54,943 nucleotides of DNA from NCBI GenBank assembly GCA_903957365.1, contig CAJBPB010000093.1:1-54943 (forward strand), in the 5' to 3' direction. The notes under the pieces are model-generated. The model was given only the letters and a program-made list of their open reading frames with translations, made no database searches and had not been told where the DNA came from. This DNA comes from an uncultured Bacteroidota bacterium (GTDB lineage: Bacteria > Bacteroidota > Bacteroidia > Bacteroidales > F082). A program made the position numbers and the translations under genes. Below, one piece after another: positions 18,307-26,280 of the stretch (positions are counted from its first letter, which is position 1; every line of letters begins with the position of its first letter).

Positions 18307-18406
18307 TCGTCGCTATGCCGAAGCAAAAAATGCTTCGCTTTAACAAGTTTAATGAATGGGGTTTAACAAAAGTAAACACCGTTTTTTGGCTTCGGCATAG
18401 CGACGA
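18307..18406. repeat. Perfect 18-bp inverted repeat / hairpin element
   Basis: TCGTCGCTATGCCGAAGC at 18307-18324 is exactly repeated in reverse complement at 18389-18406. The match continues inward as AAAAAA against TTTTTT with one extra G, giving about 24 paired bases. The 52-64 nt interior is AT-rich and contains GTTTAACAA twice-like segments. The element stands between the end of the ABC operon and the end of the convergent pabA-type gene. It lacks a T run placed for either strand, so a plain terminator role is unconvincing. Confidence 0.8.
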
Positions 18407-18469
18407 ATACGAACTTATTTGCTCAGATACTAAGTTAATGAATAATTGTAAAATAGTAAGAACCTCTTC

Positions 18470-19042
18470 TTATTTAGTAAGCCAGTTTTTGATTATCTGT
18501 GATCCCTCTTTGGTAATATAGGATTCAGGATGAAATTGTAATCCATTTATTGTCAATGATTTATGGTAAAATGCCATGATATTTTCCGTCTCATCTCTGG
18601 CCGAAATTATCAGGTCAGTTGGAAGACTTTTCTCATCAATTACCCATGAATGATAACGCCCCGAAACAAATGAAACCGGAACATCTTTAAAGATAGGATC
18701 TCTTTTATCGTGTGTCACAACAGAGCCGATACCATGTGCTGCAAATTGAAGATGCCTGAGCTTAGCGCCAAAATGCATGGCAATTGCCTGATGTCCTAAA
18801 CAAATACCTAATAAATCGGTATTATTGGCATAATAAGCGATCAATTTCATCAAATTTCCCGATTCCTGCGGTAAGCCGGGACCAGGCGAAATTATTACTT
18901 TGTCAATACCGGTTGGAAGTTGAGCCAAATCAACATCATTTGAAACAATGATTAAATTGTGTGGTACACCGCTTTCGGAAAGCAATTGAACCAGATTGTA
19001 AGTAAAAGAATCATAATTGTCGATAAGCAGAATCTGTTGCAT
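18470..19042 (-). CDS. pabA: Glutamine amidotransferase, anthranilate/aminodeoxychorismate synthase component II
   Basis: This subunit releases ammonia from glutamine for a chorismate-using partner: PabB (folate) or TrpE (tryptophan). The class I amidotransferase triad is present: Cys81 in LLGICLGHQ, and His and Glu in LQFHPES near residue 171. The N-terminal LIDNYDSFTYN and ISPGPGLP blocks are typical of TrpG/PabA. No trpE, pabB or trpD gene is adjacent, so it stands alone. An orphan location fits PabA or a dual-use subunit better than an operon TrpG, but sequence alone does not decide. At 190 residues it has the normal length. Confidence 0.85.
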   Translation of the reverse strand: MQQILLIDNYDSFTYNLVQLLSESGVPHNLIIVSNDVDLAQLPTGIDKVIISPGPGLPQESGNLMKLIAYYANNTDLLGICLGHQAIAMHFGAKLRHLQFAAHGIGSVVTHDKRDPIFKDVPVSFVSGRYHSWVIDEKSLPTDLIISARDETENIMAFYHKSLTINGLQFHPESYITKEGSQIIKNWLTK

Positions 19043-19061
19043 GAAGTCTGTTTTCAGACAA

Positions 19062-19069
19062 CAAAAGTA
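19062..19069 (-). promoter_or_regulatory. Putative -7 element of the pabA-type gene
   Basis: TACTTTTG on the minus strand matches TAnnTTTG, 19 bp before the start codon at 19042. No -33 element at a usual spacing is clear. Confidence 0.5.
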
Positions 19070-19167
19070 ACAGATTAACGAAAAACTGCTAAGTTTACAT
19101 TTTGGAATTTGTCAATCGGATATTTGAAAATGAAATTGATCATTCACAAACCACTAAAATTAAATAC

Positions 19168-19581
19168 ATGAAAAGAGTAATCGGACTAGGTGGAATTTTC
19201 GTGAAATATAAAGATCCAGAGGCAGTAAAAGCATGGTATGGCAAACATTTAGGTTTGCAGATGGACCAATATGGAACCAATTTTGAATGGCGGCACAGCG
19301 ATGCGCCAGAAAAAAAAGGATTTACACAATGGAGTGCATTTGATGCGAAAACTACCTATATGGAACCATCAAAAGCAGATTTTATGATTAATTACCGTGT
19401 AGAGAATCTGGAAGAGTTGGTCAGAATATTGAAAAGTGAAGGCGTTACAGTTCTCGACGAAATTGAGACGTTTGAATATGGTAAATTTGTTCATATACTT
19501 GATAACGAAGGAATTAAAGTTGAGCTTTGGGAGCCCATTGATGAGGTATATGAAAAATTTGTCGAAAGAAGTACAAAATGA
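19168..19581 (+). CDS. VOC-family (glyoxalase/bleomycin-resistance-like) protein
   Basis: A 137-residue single-domain protein of the vicinal-oxygen-chelate fold, related to glyoxalase I and bleomycin-resistance proteins. Paired beta-alpha-beta-beta-beta units are visible. GGIFVKYKDPEAVKAWYGKH starts the first half and ADFMINYRVENLEELVRIL the second, with a terminal NEGIKVELWEP carrying the usual metal-site Glu. The substrate is unknown. Homologues start at the MKRVIGLGG block, so I take 19168 rather than the upstream alternative at 19102. It stands between the pabA-type gene and the MBL hydrolase with no obvious functional link. Confidence 0.85.
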   Translation: MKRVIGLGGIFVKYKDPEAVKAWYGKHLGLQMDQYGTNFEWRHSDAPEKKGFTQWSAFDAKTTYMEPSKADFMINYRVENLEELVRILKSEGVTVLDEIETFEYGKFVHILDNEGIKVELWEPIDEVYEKFVERSTK

Positions 19582-19720
19582 TAAATGGAAGTTACGTTCA
19601 ACTTTCTGAAAGTTAAAAGCTAATTTAGAAAAGTGGAATAAGACTTTTCTACACTTCATTCTTATTACTTTTTGAACTTTACGAGCTTTCAACTGTATAT
19701 GAATAATTAAATAAAAAGAA

Positions 19721-20563
19721 ATGAAACTATATCCAATCGAAACTGGAAATCTCCGACTTGACGGAGGCGCTATGTTTGGTGTTGTACCAAAAGTATTGTG
19801 GCAAAAAACCTATCCTGCTGACGAGAATAATCTGTGTAACTGGGCCATGCGCTGTCTGCTTGTTGTGGATGGCGACAGAAAAATCCTGATTGATAATGGA
19901 ATTGGAAGCAAACAGGACGAAAAATGGCTGGCGCACTATTATCTGAATGGTGACGATACACTCGAAAAGTCATTAAATTCTTTCGGATTCAAGCCCGAAG
20001 ACATCACCGATATGATTATTACCCATATGCACTTCGACCATTGTGGTGGAAGTGTAAAATGGAATGCGGATAAAACCGGTTACGAACTGGCTTTTCCAAA
20101 CGCGACCTATTGGACAAGCAAAGGTCAGTTTGAATGGGCTACCAATCCAAACCGGCGTGAGGAAGCGTCCTATTTAAAGGAAAATATTATGCCGATTTAC
20201 GAAAGTGGTAAACTGAAACTTATTGAAGAAGAAGGAGAGATTTTACCGAATATTACCGCAAAATTGTACCATGGGCACACCGAATCGCAGTTGATTCCAC
20301 ACATCAATTGTAACGGAACAACAGTTGTGTATATGGCTGATCTGATGCCAAGTGCATCACATATTCCCATGCCCTGGATCATGGCGTATGATACCCGTCC
20401 GCTCGACACATTGCATGACAAGGAAAGATTTTACAGCGAAGCAGTGAAAAACAAATACGTTCTGTTTTTCGAGCATGATTTGTATAATGAGGCTTGTACA
20501 TTGCACGAAACACCGAAAGGCGTAAGGGTTGAGAAGGCTGGAAAATTGGCGGAGTTTGTGTAA
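19721..20563 (+). CDS. Metallo-beta-lactamase-fold hydrolase
   Basis: A 280-residue MBL-fold protein. The dinuclear zinc site is complete: HMHFDHCGG supplies three His and one Asp, followed by HGHTESQ, an Asp in YMADLMPS and a last His in FFEHD. The family includes quorum-quenching lactonases (AiiA/AttM) and other hydrolases, and the arrangement here resembles the lactonase-like branch. The substrate cannot be read from sequence. No signal peptide is present, so it is cytoplasmic. It is followed by a pair of REP-like hairpin units. Confidence 0.85.
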   Translation: MKLYPIETGNLRLDGGAMFGVVPKVLWQKTYPADENNLCNWAMRCLLVVDGDRKILIDNGIGSKQDEKWLAHYYLNGDDTLEKSLNSFGFKPEDITDMIITHMHFDHCGGSVKWNADKTGYELAFPNATYWTSKGQFEWATNPNRREEASYLKENIMPIYESGKLKLIEEEGEILPNITAKLYHGHTESQLIPHINCNGTTVVYMADLMPSASHIPMPWIMAYDTRPLDTLHDKERFYSEAVKNKYVLFFEHDLYNEACTLHETPKGVRVEKAGKLAEFV

Positions 20564-20580
20564 ACTTATATTACAAAGAT

Positions 20581-20708
20581 TCCTCTAAGCCCTGAAAGGG
20601 CTTAATTTGAATAACCATGGGTGCAACCCATGGTTATAATAGTCCCATTCCTCCAAGCCCTTTAAGGGCTTAATTTTAATAACCGTGTGTTCAGCCCATG
20701 GTTTCAAT
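20581..20708. repeat. Two-unit REP-like double-hairpin repeat
   Basis: Two related units, at 20581-20637 and 20651-20708, sit head to tail. Each has a first hairpin built on AAGCCCT/AGGGCTT followed by TTAATTT. In unit 1 the second hairpin is ATAACCATGGGT-GCA-ACCCATGGTTAT, a perfect 12-bp stem. In unit 2 the same hairpin has decayed (AACCGTGTGTTCAGCCCATGGTT). Such elements recur many times in Bacteroidota genomes and are thought to be moved by RAYT-like transposases. They may also end transcription of the two convergent genes. Confidence 0.85.
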
Positions 20709-20713
20709 AATTC

Positions 20714-21160
20714 TTAGCGCTTTTTCTGAAAAAACTCCTGCAACAATTGACGGCTTTCGTCCGCCATCAGTCCTTTGGAGAAAGTGGTTTTTGGGTGTAA
20801 AACATTTGCGTTGTATTTGTTGAATCCGCGTTTTTCATCGTCGGCAGCCCAGACTATTCTTTCAAAATGAGCCAGATGTATTGCGCCAGCACACATGATA
20901 CAAGGCTCAAGCGTAATAAATAATGTGCATTCTTCAAGGTATTTTCCACCTAAAAAATTGGCAGCGGCTGTAATGGCGAGCATTTCAGCATGGGCTGTAA
21001 CATCGTGCAATTGTTCGGTAAGATTGTGCGCGCGTGCAATGATTCTTCCTTTGCTCACCACCACGGCGCCAATTGGGATTTCATCCAGATCCCTTGCTTT
21101 CATGGCTTCTTTCAAAGCTTCTTTCATGAAAAATTCATCTGTAAAAACGGATAATGTCAT
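20714..21160 (-). CDS. tadA: tRNA-specific adenosine deaminase (TadA-type nucleoside deaminase)
   Basis: TadA converts A34 to inosine in tRNA-Arg(ACG), which allows wobble decoding. The 148-residue protein has the zinc-dependent cytidine/deoxycytidylate deaminase fold. The zinc ligands are His57 (in HAEM, with catalytic Glu59) and Cys87/Cys90 in LEPCIMCAGA. The following IHLAHFERIVWAADDEKRGF fits TadA better than guanine or cytosine deaminases. It is a single-gene unit, ending beside the REP-like repeats. Confidence 0.85.
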   Translation of the reverse strand: MTLSVFTDEFFMKEALKEAMKARDLDEIPIGAVVVSKGRIIARAHNLTEQLHDVTAHAEMLAITAAANFLGGKYLEECTLFITLEPCIMCAGAIHLAHFERIVWAADDEKRGFNKYNANVLHPKTTFSKGLMADESRQLLQEFFQKKR

Positions 21161-21171
21161 TGTAATAAAGT

Positions 21172-21201
21172 ACCTAAAGTGAACTAAAGTGAGCTAAAGT
21201 G
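21172..21201. repeat. Three-copy 10-bp repeat (CTAAAGTGAA-like)
   Basis: CCTAAAGTGA, ACTAAAGTGA and GCTAAAGTGT follow each other without a gap, just upstream of tadA on the minus strand. Short arrays of this motif are common slippage products in Bacteroidota intergenic DNA. I see no reason to call it an operator. Confidence 0.75.
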
Positions 21202-21228
21202 TCAAAAGTTTATAGATAGAAATATTGA

Positions 21229-23949
21229 CTATTTCAATGCTTTAACGAACCTTGCTGAATATTTTGATGATCCTGAAGTGATGACTGCTACATAGGTTCC
21301 GGTTTTAAGTTCTTCAATTGAAATTTTATCATTTACTGAAGATATTTCTTTATCCAAAACCAGTTTCCCGCTTAGGTCGTAAATGTTTAACGATGCATTT
21401 ACAACGTTCTTTTCAGGAATATCGAACTGAACAAAATCAACCGCCGGATTTGGTATAATTTTCAAGTTCCCGTCTAAGGATTTAATTTCACTATTTCCTG
21501 TGTAAACATCAACATTCCAGATGCCATTAAATACGCCACGTCCATGTGAAGCGGCAATCACCGTATTGTCGCTTGTGCGTAACCGGAGCATATCCACACG
21601 CACGTTTCCCATGCCTTCGTTGGCTGGAAACCAATCAGGAATGTCTGAATGCATCATTTTGGTTGTCCAGACACCTGTTTCAGTGGCTATCAATGCCTGC
21701 CCCGAATTTTGCGGATGATACATCGACCAACGAATCGGCATATCTGGTAAATTACCTTCTCTTTCCATCCATGTGCTTCCACCATCATAGGTTTGCCAGA
21801 TGGATGAAACACCATAATTCGAGAAGGTTACCATTAGAGTGTCTTCTGAGCCGCCAATTGAAACACTTGAAATATTTGCGGTTGGAAAATCATCACTTCC
21901 TATTTCAGTGACTTCCGGGATATTCTGCGCATTTTCAACCTTATAAAGTTTTCCTGATTGCGTTCCGGCAAAAATAGTGGAGGTTCCTGCCGGTGAGTGC
22001 TGCGAGTATTTTATGTGTGAGAAGGGTACCATATTAAATGTTCCCAGATCGATAGTCTTATCATTGGATGAAGAACCAATATCAGAAATAACGTAAATCC
22101 GTCCGGGATAGTTCCCTGAAAAAGTGACTGCATTGGAATACAAAGTATTGGTCTTAAAATCATAATCAGCAGGCGAAACGAATGTGCCATTCCCTCCGTC
22201 GTAATTGTCAATATTTGAGTTGTTTCTCCAAATATAATATTGGTTGTAATAAACGGAAGTAATATATAAATTGGGTTCATTTTGATCCCAGAAGGAGTAA
22301 GCTCCATCGCCACCACTTAACATATCATTAATATCCAGCGCGTTACCTGTATATTTTAAGCTTCCATTGTCTTGTAATCCGCCTACAAACTGATAAAAAG
22401 TAGTGCTTGGATTGATATCAGCACTATAAAACTGAAGCGTATTATAATTCTGGTTGCGTTCGACGAAAGTTGGAATGCTAAGCTGGGCATTGGTCGAAAG
22501 AAACACACCGCCATCCGAGGAAAATATTGCCTGTGATGGATTTTCTGGACGGAATTGGATGTTGTGCTGATCAGCATGTACATATTCATCGCCACCGCCA
22601 TAGTACATCAGCGACCAATCTGAAATATGATCCCAGCTCTGGCCACTGTTCATCGTTTTCCACAAATCGAGTCCACCTGTAAAGACTGCTGCAGGATTTA
22701 GCGGATCAACTTTCAGGACGAATGCATGCCAGGCCAGTGTCGACCAGTCGGAATTAGGAATATTTATTGACGTCCACGTTTCACCACCATCAACCGATTT
22801 AGCCATATAACGACCTCTGTAATAGGAAAATCCATCGGTATAACCTGCTGCAAACTGTGCATATACGATATTCGGATTGGAAGGTGCAGATGCTATAATT
22901 GTCCGGGACGGAATTTTATAATAGCCTTCATTCGAGATTAATTCGTTGTAATGTGTATAGGAGTACCAGCTTCCGGAGGTACCCTCATCAGAATATAAAA
23001 TTGTGGCACCACCTTTTTTGTCCAGATTTTCCATAGTACCAACAAACAACCGGTTGTTAGATGCCAATTCAATCTGGGCAGGAGCATAATAAATGCCCGC
23101 TTCACCTGGTATTTCTGGTAAAACCTGTTCCCAGGTAAGGCCTCCATCCATCGAACGGTACAATCCATCGCCAGGTTCACTTTCGTGTTCAGTTCCCTGA
23201 TAGGTACCCGAAACAACCGCTGCATAAACCACGCCAACACCATTTTCATCGCGTACCTCAACATCGGTTACGTAGGCAAAATCCTCAGTTGAAGGCAAAA
23301 CCTCCCATGAATCGCCACCATCAACCGATTTCATAATGCCAATTCCCAGACCAGTTGATTCACGGTAAATGATACGGGCAGTCTGGGCTTCACCTGTTCC
23401 GGCGTAAAAAACCATTGGATCATTGGGATCACTCGCCAGTGAACTAATCGCCAGATTTGGAAAAAAGTCATTTGCGGGATACCAGAGTTCATTCACATCT
23501 GTGATGTCATAAGTGTACCACAATCCTCCGGTAATGCCCGCTACCCATACCTTCTTATGAGAATCATCGTTCGGATCGAACATAATAGCACGTGTTCGTC
23601 CTCCCATATTTGCGCTGGTACCTTCCCAAACAATGGGTTCACTTCTTTCCGAAGTTGATTCTATTGTTTTAGTCTGCAAATAGGCTTCATATTGTTTTTT
23701 ACGTGGCACATAACCCAAAACAGGATCAAGAGTCTGGTAAAAATTCTGTAAAGCAGCCATATCAGGTCTGTCCGCTTTTGGGATTTGTTTCAGATCGGTC
23801 TCCGGGCTTGGGAAATCTTTGTAGGAATCTAGAAGAAACTGCTCGTATGCGGTTCTTTTATCATCTTGATTGTCAGTTTTTTGAATAATAATTAACAATG
23901 ACAGTACAATGATTACTGACAAAGAAATCCAAATGAGTTTTGCTTTCAT
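21229..23949 (-). CDS. Large BNR/VPS10-like propeller protein with T9SS type A sorting domain
   Basis: A 906-residue predicted surface or secreted protein. An N-terminal hydrophobic segment (MKAKLIWISLSVIIVLSLLIII) is the export signal. A charged linker leads to a long sialidase/sortilin-like propeller with Asp-boxes: SVDGGDSWE, SMDGGLTWE, SVDGGETWT, TMNSGQSWD and TYDGGSTWM. The stretch WEGTSANMGGRTRAIMFDP at about 120 is typical of the VPS10-like secreted branch. The C-terminal 80 residues begin IIPNPAVDF and form a type A T9SS sorting domain. No sialidase Arg triad or FRIP motif is evident, so enzymatic activity is not supported; binding is more likely. The frame begins at 23982, but the signal sequence favours 23949. 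Confidence 0.87.
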   Translation of the reverse strand: MKAKLIWISLSVIIVLSLLIIIQKTDNQDDKRTAYEQFLLDSYKDFPSPETDLKQIPKADRPDMAALQNFYQTLDPVLGYVPRKKQYEAYLQTKTIESTSERSEPIVWEGTSANMGGRTRAIMFDPNDDSHKKVWVAGITGGLWYTYDITDVNELWYPANDFFPNLAISSLASDPNDPMVFYAGTGEAQTARIIYRESTGLGIGIMKSVDGGDSWEVLPSTEDFAYVTDVEVRDENGVGVVYAAVVSGTYQGTEHESEPGDGLYRSMDGGLTWEQVLPEIPGEAGIYYAPAQIELASNNRLFVGTMENLDKKGGATILYSDEGTSGSWYSYTHYNELISNEGYYKIPSRTIIASAPSNPNIVYAQFAAGYTDGFSYYRGRYMAKSVDGGETWTSINIPNSDWSTLAWHAFVLKVDPLNPAAVFTGGLDLWKTMNSGQSWDHISDWSLMYYGGGDEYVHADQHNIQFRPENPSQAIFSSDGGVFLSTNAQLSIPTFVERNQNYNTLQFYSADINPSTTFYQFVGGLQDNGSLKYTGNALDINDMLSGGDGAYSFWDQNEPNLYITSVYYNQYYIWRNNSNIDNYDGGNGTFVSPADYDFKTNTLYSNAVTFSGNYPGRIYVISDIGSSSNDKTIDLGTFNMVPFSHIKYSQHSPAGTSTIFAGTQSGKLYKVENAQNIPEVTEIGSDDFPTANISSVSIGGSEDTLMVTFSNYGVSSIWQTYDGGSTWMEREGNLPDMPIRWSMYHPQNSGQALIATETGVWTTKMMHSDIPDWFPANEGMGNVRVDMLRLRTSDNTVIAASHGRGVFNGIWNVDVYTGNSEIKSLDGNLKIIPNPAVDFVQFDIPEKNVVNASLNIYDLSGKLVLDKEISSVNDKISIEELKTGTYVAVITSGSSKYSARFVKALK

Positions 23950-23992
23950 GATTTGATCTCGTGTAGTATAAAACAGGTTCAATTAATTTGAA

Positions 23993-24000
23993 CAAAGGTA
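23993..24000 (-). promoter_or_regulatory. Putative -7 element of the BNR-protein gene
   Basis: TACCTTTG on the minus strand fits TAnnTTTG, 43 bp before the chosen start codon. This position suits the start at 23949 and also allows the one at 23982. A -33 element is not clear. Confidence 0.5.
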
Positions 24001-24068
24001 GATAAACCTGTCTATTTTAGAAGTGTTTATTCAACCGAATAAATGCGCTAGTGGAGGGAAAATATGAA

Positions 24069-24785
24069 TTATGTGTTTACAATGAATTTTCCTGAAAGGT
24101 GTGGTACATTATCAAAAGCATCAATCTGAAGACAAAAGTCGATGTCCTTTTCAAAACCATTGTCAATCAAATAATTGAGATGATTACAGTTTTGCAGTCC
24201 GGATCTGATATTCTGACTGTTTTCTTCATAAAATGACTTCAGTACTAAACCTAGATCATCCATAATTACTTCATCCTTATTGGATAAAATGGATATCAGC
24301 ATACCTGCACACATACCGTCATCCATCGAAAACACACCCGCTGTTCCTGAGCAGACTATGATCAGATCATCAGATTGTTTAGTTAGCTTCAGAGCAACAT
24401 GACTGATATTCAGAAAAGAGGCCAACATTAATTCCTTGGCTTCAATGGCAGCATTCAAAGCGATGGTTCCATTGCTTGTTGTAAGTATCATTACCTTATC
24501 CTGAATGAATTGCCTTTTGTATTCCAGTGGAGAATTTCCCAGATCAAAACCTTCAATCCGGATTGCGTTCCTTTCTCCACACAGCATTGCTTCACCCGGT
24601 TTGTAGTTTTTGAATTCCTCCAGGGCCTGTTCGATTGAAATAACAGGCAAAACGGCTTTGGCACCGTTGTATAAAGCTGTTGTCATTACCGAGGTTGCAC
24701 GCAACACATCGATAATGACAACAGTTTTGTTATTGAAATTAACAGATTTACAGTGATTTGCGGTTGGAATGACTTGAATCCGCAT
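24069..24785 (-). CDS. comB: 2-phosphosulfolactate phosphatase (ComB family)
   Basis: ComB removes phosphate from (R)-2-phosphosulfolactate to give sulfolactate, a step known from coenzyme M biosynthesis in methanogens and from sulfolactate formation in bacteria. The 238-residue protein shows the family blocks VVIIDVLRATSVMTTAL, AMLCGERNAIRIEGFDLGNSP and LTTSNGTIAL, then IVCSGTAGVFSMDDGMCAG with the acidic metal-site residues. No phosphosulfolactate synthase (comA) or sulfolactate dehydrogenase is nearby. It starts 8 bp after the pfkA stop (5 bp if the GTG at 24788 is used), so the two are almost surely cotranscribed. Phosphatase activity on a different phospho-acid is possible. Confidence 0.85.
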   Translation of the reverse strand: MRIQVIPTANHCKSVNFNNKTVVIIDVLRATSVMTTALYNGAKAVLPVISIEQALEEFKNYKPGEAMLCGERNAIRIEGFDLGNSPLEYKRQFIQDKVMILTTSNGTIALNAAIEAKELMLASFLNISHVALKLTKQSDDLIIVCSGTAGVFSMDDGMCAGMLISILSNKDEVIMDDLGLVLKSFYEENSQNIRSGLQNCNHLNYLIDNGFEKDIDFCLQIDAFDNVPHLSGKFIVNT

Positions 24786-24793
24786 CACAATAA

Positions 24794-25903
24794 TTATTCT
24801 TTGGGTAAATCGATACCAAGTGAAATTCCGAGACCGGTTGCTGTTTTTACCAACGCATTGTCGAGTGTAACAAGGTTGGGTTCGGCAATTGCTTCAATCA
24901 ACGGAACAGATATGAATTTTGGGTGACGATAAGCCACCATCTTACCAAAATCGCCTTCCATAGCCATTTCAAATGCTTTCACACCAAACTGAGCCGACAG
25001 AACGCGGTCATAAGCGATAGGCACACCACCTCGTTGTAAATGTCCCAAAACAGTTTCGCGCATGTCAGGCTCAAAACCAGCTGCTTTGAGTTGTTTTATG
25101 AGCGCGCTTCCTGCTCCGCCGAGACGCAAATTCTCATAACCAACTTCATCGTTCTCTTCCACTGATAATCCAGCACCCTGCAGACTTGCACCTTCTGAAA
25201 CAACAACCACAGCAAAACCACGCCCACGGGTAAAACGGGCTTCGAGTTTTGCTTTTACTATATTTATATCATAAGGAAACTCAGGAATAAGACAGACTTC
25301 GGCGCCACCGGCAACGGCAGCGTTCAAACCAATCCAGCCAGCATAACGACCCATTACTTCAAGTACGAAAACACGGTTGTGACTGGCAGCTGTTGTTACC
25401 AGTTTATCAACGGCTTCTGTAGCTATCTCAACGGCGGTCTGAAAACCGAATGTAGAGTCAGTGGTTGATAAATCGTTGTCAATGGTTTTAGGTACACCAA
25501 TAATATTCAGTCCTTTTTCGTACAAGGCTTGTGAGATTCTTTGTGAGCCATCGCCACCGATACTTATAACCGCATCAATGCCCATATATTGGATTTTTCT
25601 GATCATTTCATCCGAACGATCAACGGCGCTGTAAGAACCGTCTTTATTTTTGACCGGCCAGGCAAACGGACCGCCTTTATTGGTTGTTTCAATTATTGTT
25701 CCGCCTTGAAAGTGAATACCTTTCACAACATCAGGAGTAAGAACCTTTAGTTCACTGGGTTCCCAAAGAACACCATTGAATGCCTGAATACTACCTAAAA
25801 TTTCCCAGTCTTTTTCCTGCGCTGCGCGTTTCACTATTGCTCTAATAACCGCATTGAGTCCGGGACAATCGCCCCCACCGGTTACTATTAATGCTCTTTT
25901 CAT
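24794..25903 (-). CDS. pfkA: 6-phosphofructokinase
   Basis: Phosphofructokinase phosphorylates fructose 6-phosphate in glycolysis. The 369-residue protein is longer than the about 320-residue E. coli enzyme. It carries GGGDCPGLN (9-17), GGDGS (116-120), PKTIDND (138-144) with the catalytic Asp, and EVMGRYAGWIG. Gly at the second position after the GGD aspartate favours ATP, since PPi enzymes usually have Asp. The Lys in PKTIDND, however, is typical of the mixed-substrate PPi/ATP branch (group III). I favour an ATP enzyme of that branch, with moderate certainty. It leads a two-gene unit with comB. Confidence 0.93.
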   Translation of the reverse strand: MKRALIVTGGGDCPGLNAVIRAIVKRAAQEKDWEILGSIQAFNGVLWEPSELKVLTPDVVKGIHFQGGTIIETTNKGGPFAWPVKNKDGSYSAVDRSDEMIRKIQYMGIDAVISIGGDGSQRISQALYEKGLNIIGVPKTIDNDLSTTDSTFGFQTAVEIATEAVDKLVTTAASHNRVFVLEVMGRYAGWIGLNAAVAGGAEVCLIPEFPYDINIVKAKLEARFTRGRGFAVVVVSEGASLQGAGLSVEENDEVGYENLRLGGAGSALIKQLKAAGFEPDMRETVLGHLQRGGVPIAYDRVLSAQFGVKAFEMAMEGDFGKMVAYRHPKFISVPLIEAIAEPNLVTLDNALVKTATGLGISLGIDLPKE

Positions 25904-25929
25904 TCTATATTATAAGTTTCAATTATTGG

Positions 25930-25937
25930 CAAAGATA
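25930..25937 (-). promoter_or_regulatory. Putative -7 element of the pfkA-comB unit
   Basis: TATCTTTG on the minus strand matches TAnnTTTG, 26 bp before the pfkA start codon. The -33 region shows no clear TTTG. Confidence 0.5.
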
Positions 25938-26060
25938 CTTCACAGGAATCTATTTAAGTGGAATTATTGAAAAATTCAATCAAACATGAATCCGCAAACG
26001 GTTGTTTTGATTTATTTGTAATTTGGAATTGGATAGTATTACTGGAAGCTGATTAAACGA

Positions 26061-26086
26061 CAAAAGCCCTTTTGCAAGGGCTTTTG
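26061..26086 (-). terminator. Terminator after tRNA-Phe
   Basis: A perfect 11-bp stem, CAAAAGCCCTT (26061-26071) with AAGGGCTTTTG (26076-26086), has a 4-nt loop. The stem itself ends in TTTTG on either strand. It lies 4 bp past the 3' end of the tRNA and can end transcription of it; by symmetry it may also work on the + strand. Confidence 0.75.
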
Positions 26087-26090
26087 GGTG

Positions 26091-26163
26091 TGGCATCACC
26101 CGGACTTGAACCAGGGACGCACGGATTTTCAGTCCGACGCTCTACCAACTGAGCTATGATGCC
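26091..26163 (-). tRNA. tRNA-Phe (GAA)
   Basis: A 73-nt tRNA on the minus strand. The acceptor stem GGCATCA/TGATGCC is fully paired, with U8-A9 and discriminator A73. The D arm starts GCTCAGTTGGTAGAGC. The anticodon loop CTGAAAA carries GAA, and the T arm has the usual TTCAAGT loop. CCA is not encoded (the next bases are CAC). It is isolated from other tRNAs. Confidence 0.97.
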
Positions 26164-26179
26164 ATCATTTTTGGAAGTG

Positions 26180-26209
26180 CAAAATTAATAGAATTATTTA
26201 CACTACAAA
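26180..26209 (-). promoter_or_regulatory. Promoter of tRNA-Phe
   Basis: On the minus strand TTTG (26209-26206) is followed after 18 bp by TAATTTTG (26187-26180), a good match to the Bacteroidota -33/-7 arrangement TTTG-N19-21-TAnnTTTG. The -7 element ends 16 bp before the tRNA 5' end. Confidence 0.65.
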
Positions 26210-26249
26210 AACATTTTTTAAATATTTATCTGTTATACCTCATTATCAA

Positions 26250-26257
26250 TAACTTTG
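26250..26257 (+). promoter_or_regulatory. Putative -7 element of the coaX operon
   Basis: TAACTTTG matches TAnnTTTG, 23 bp before the coaX start. TTTA at 26225-26228 lies 21 bp upstream and could serve as a weak -33 element. Confidence 0.55.
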
Positions 26258-26280
26258 CATAAAATTACGAAAAGATACTC

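Noticed and set aside
20581-20708. Hairpin doublet as a CRISPR remnant or riboswitch
   Set aside because: There are two units only, with internal palindromes and no unique spacers, placed after the ends of two convergent genes.
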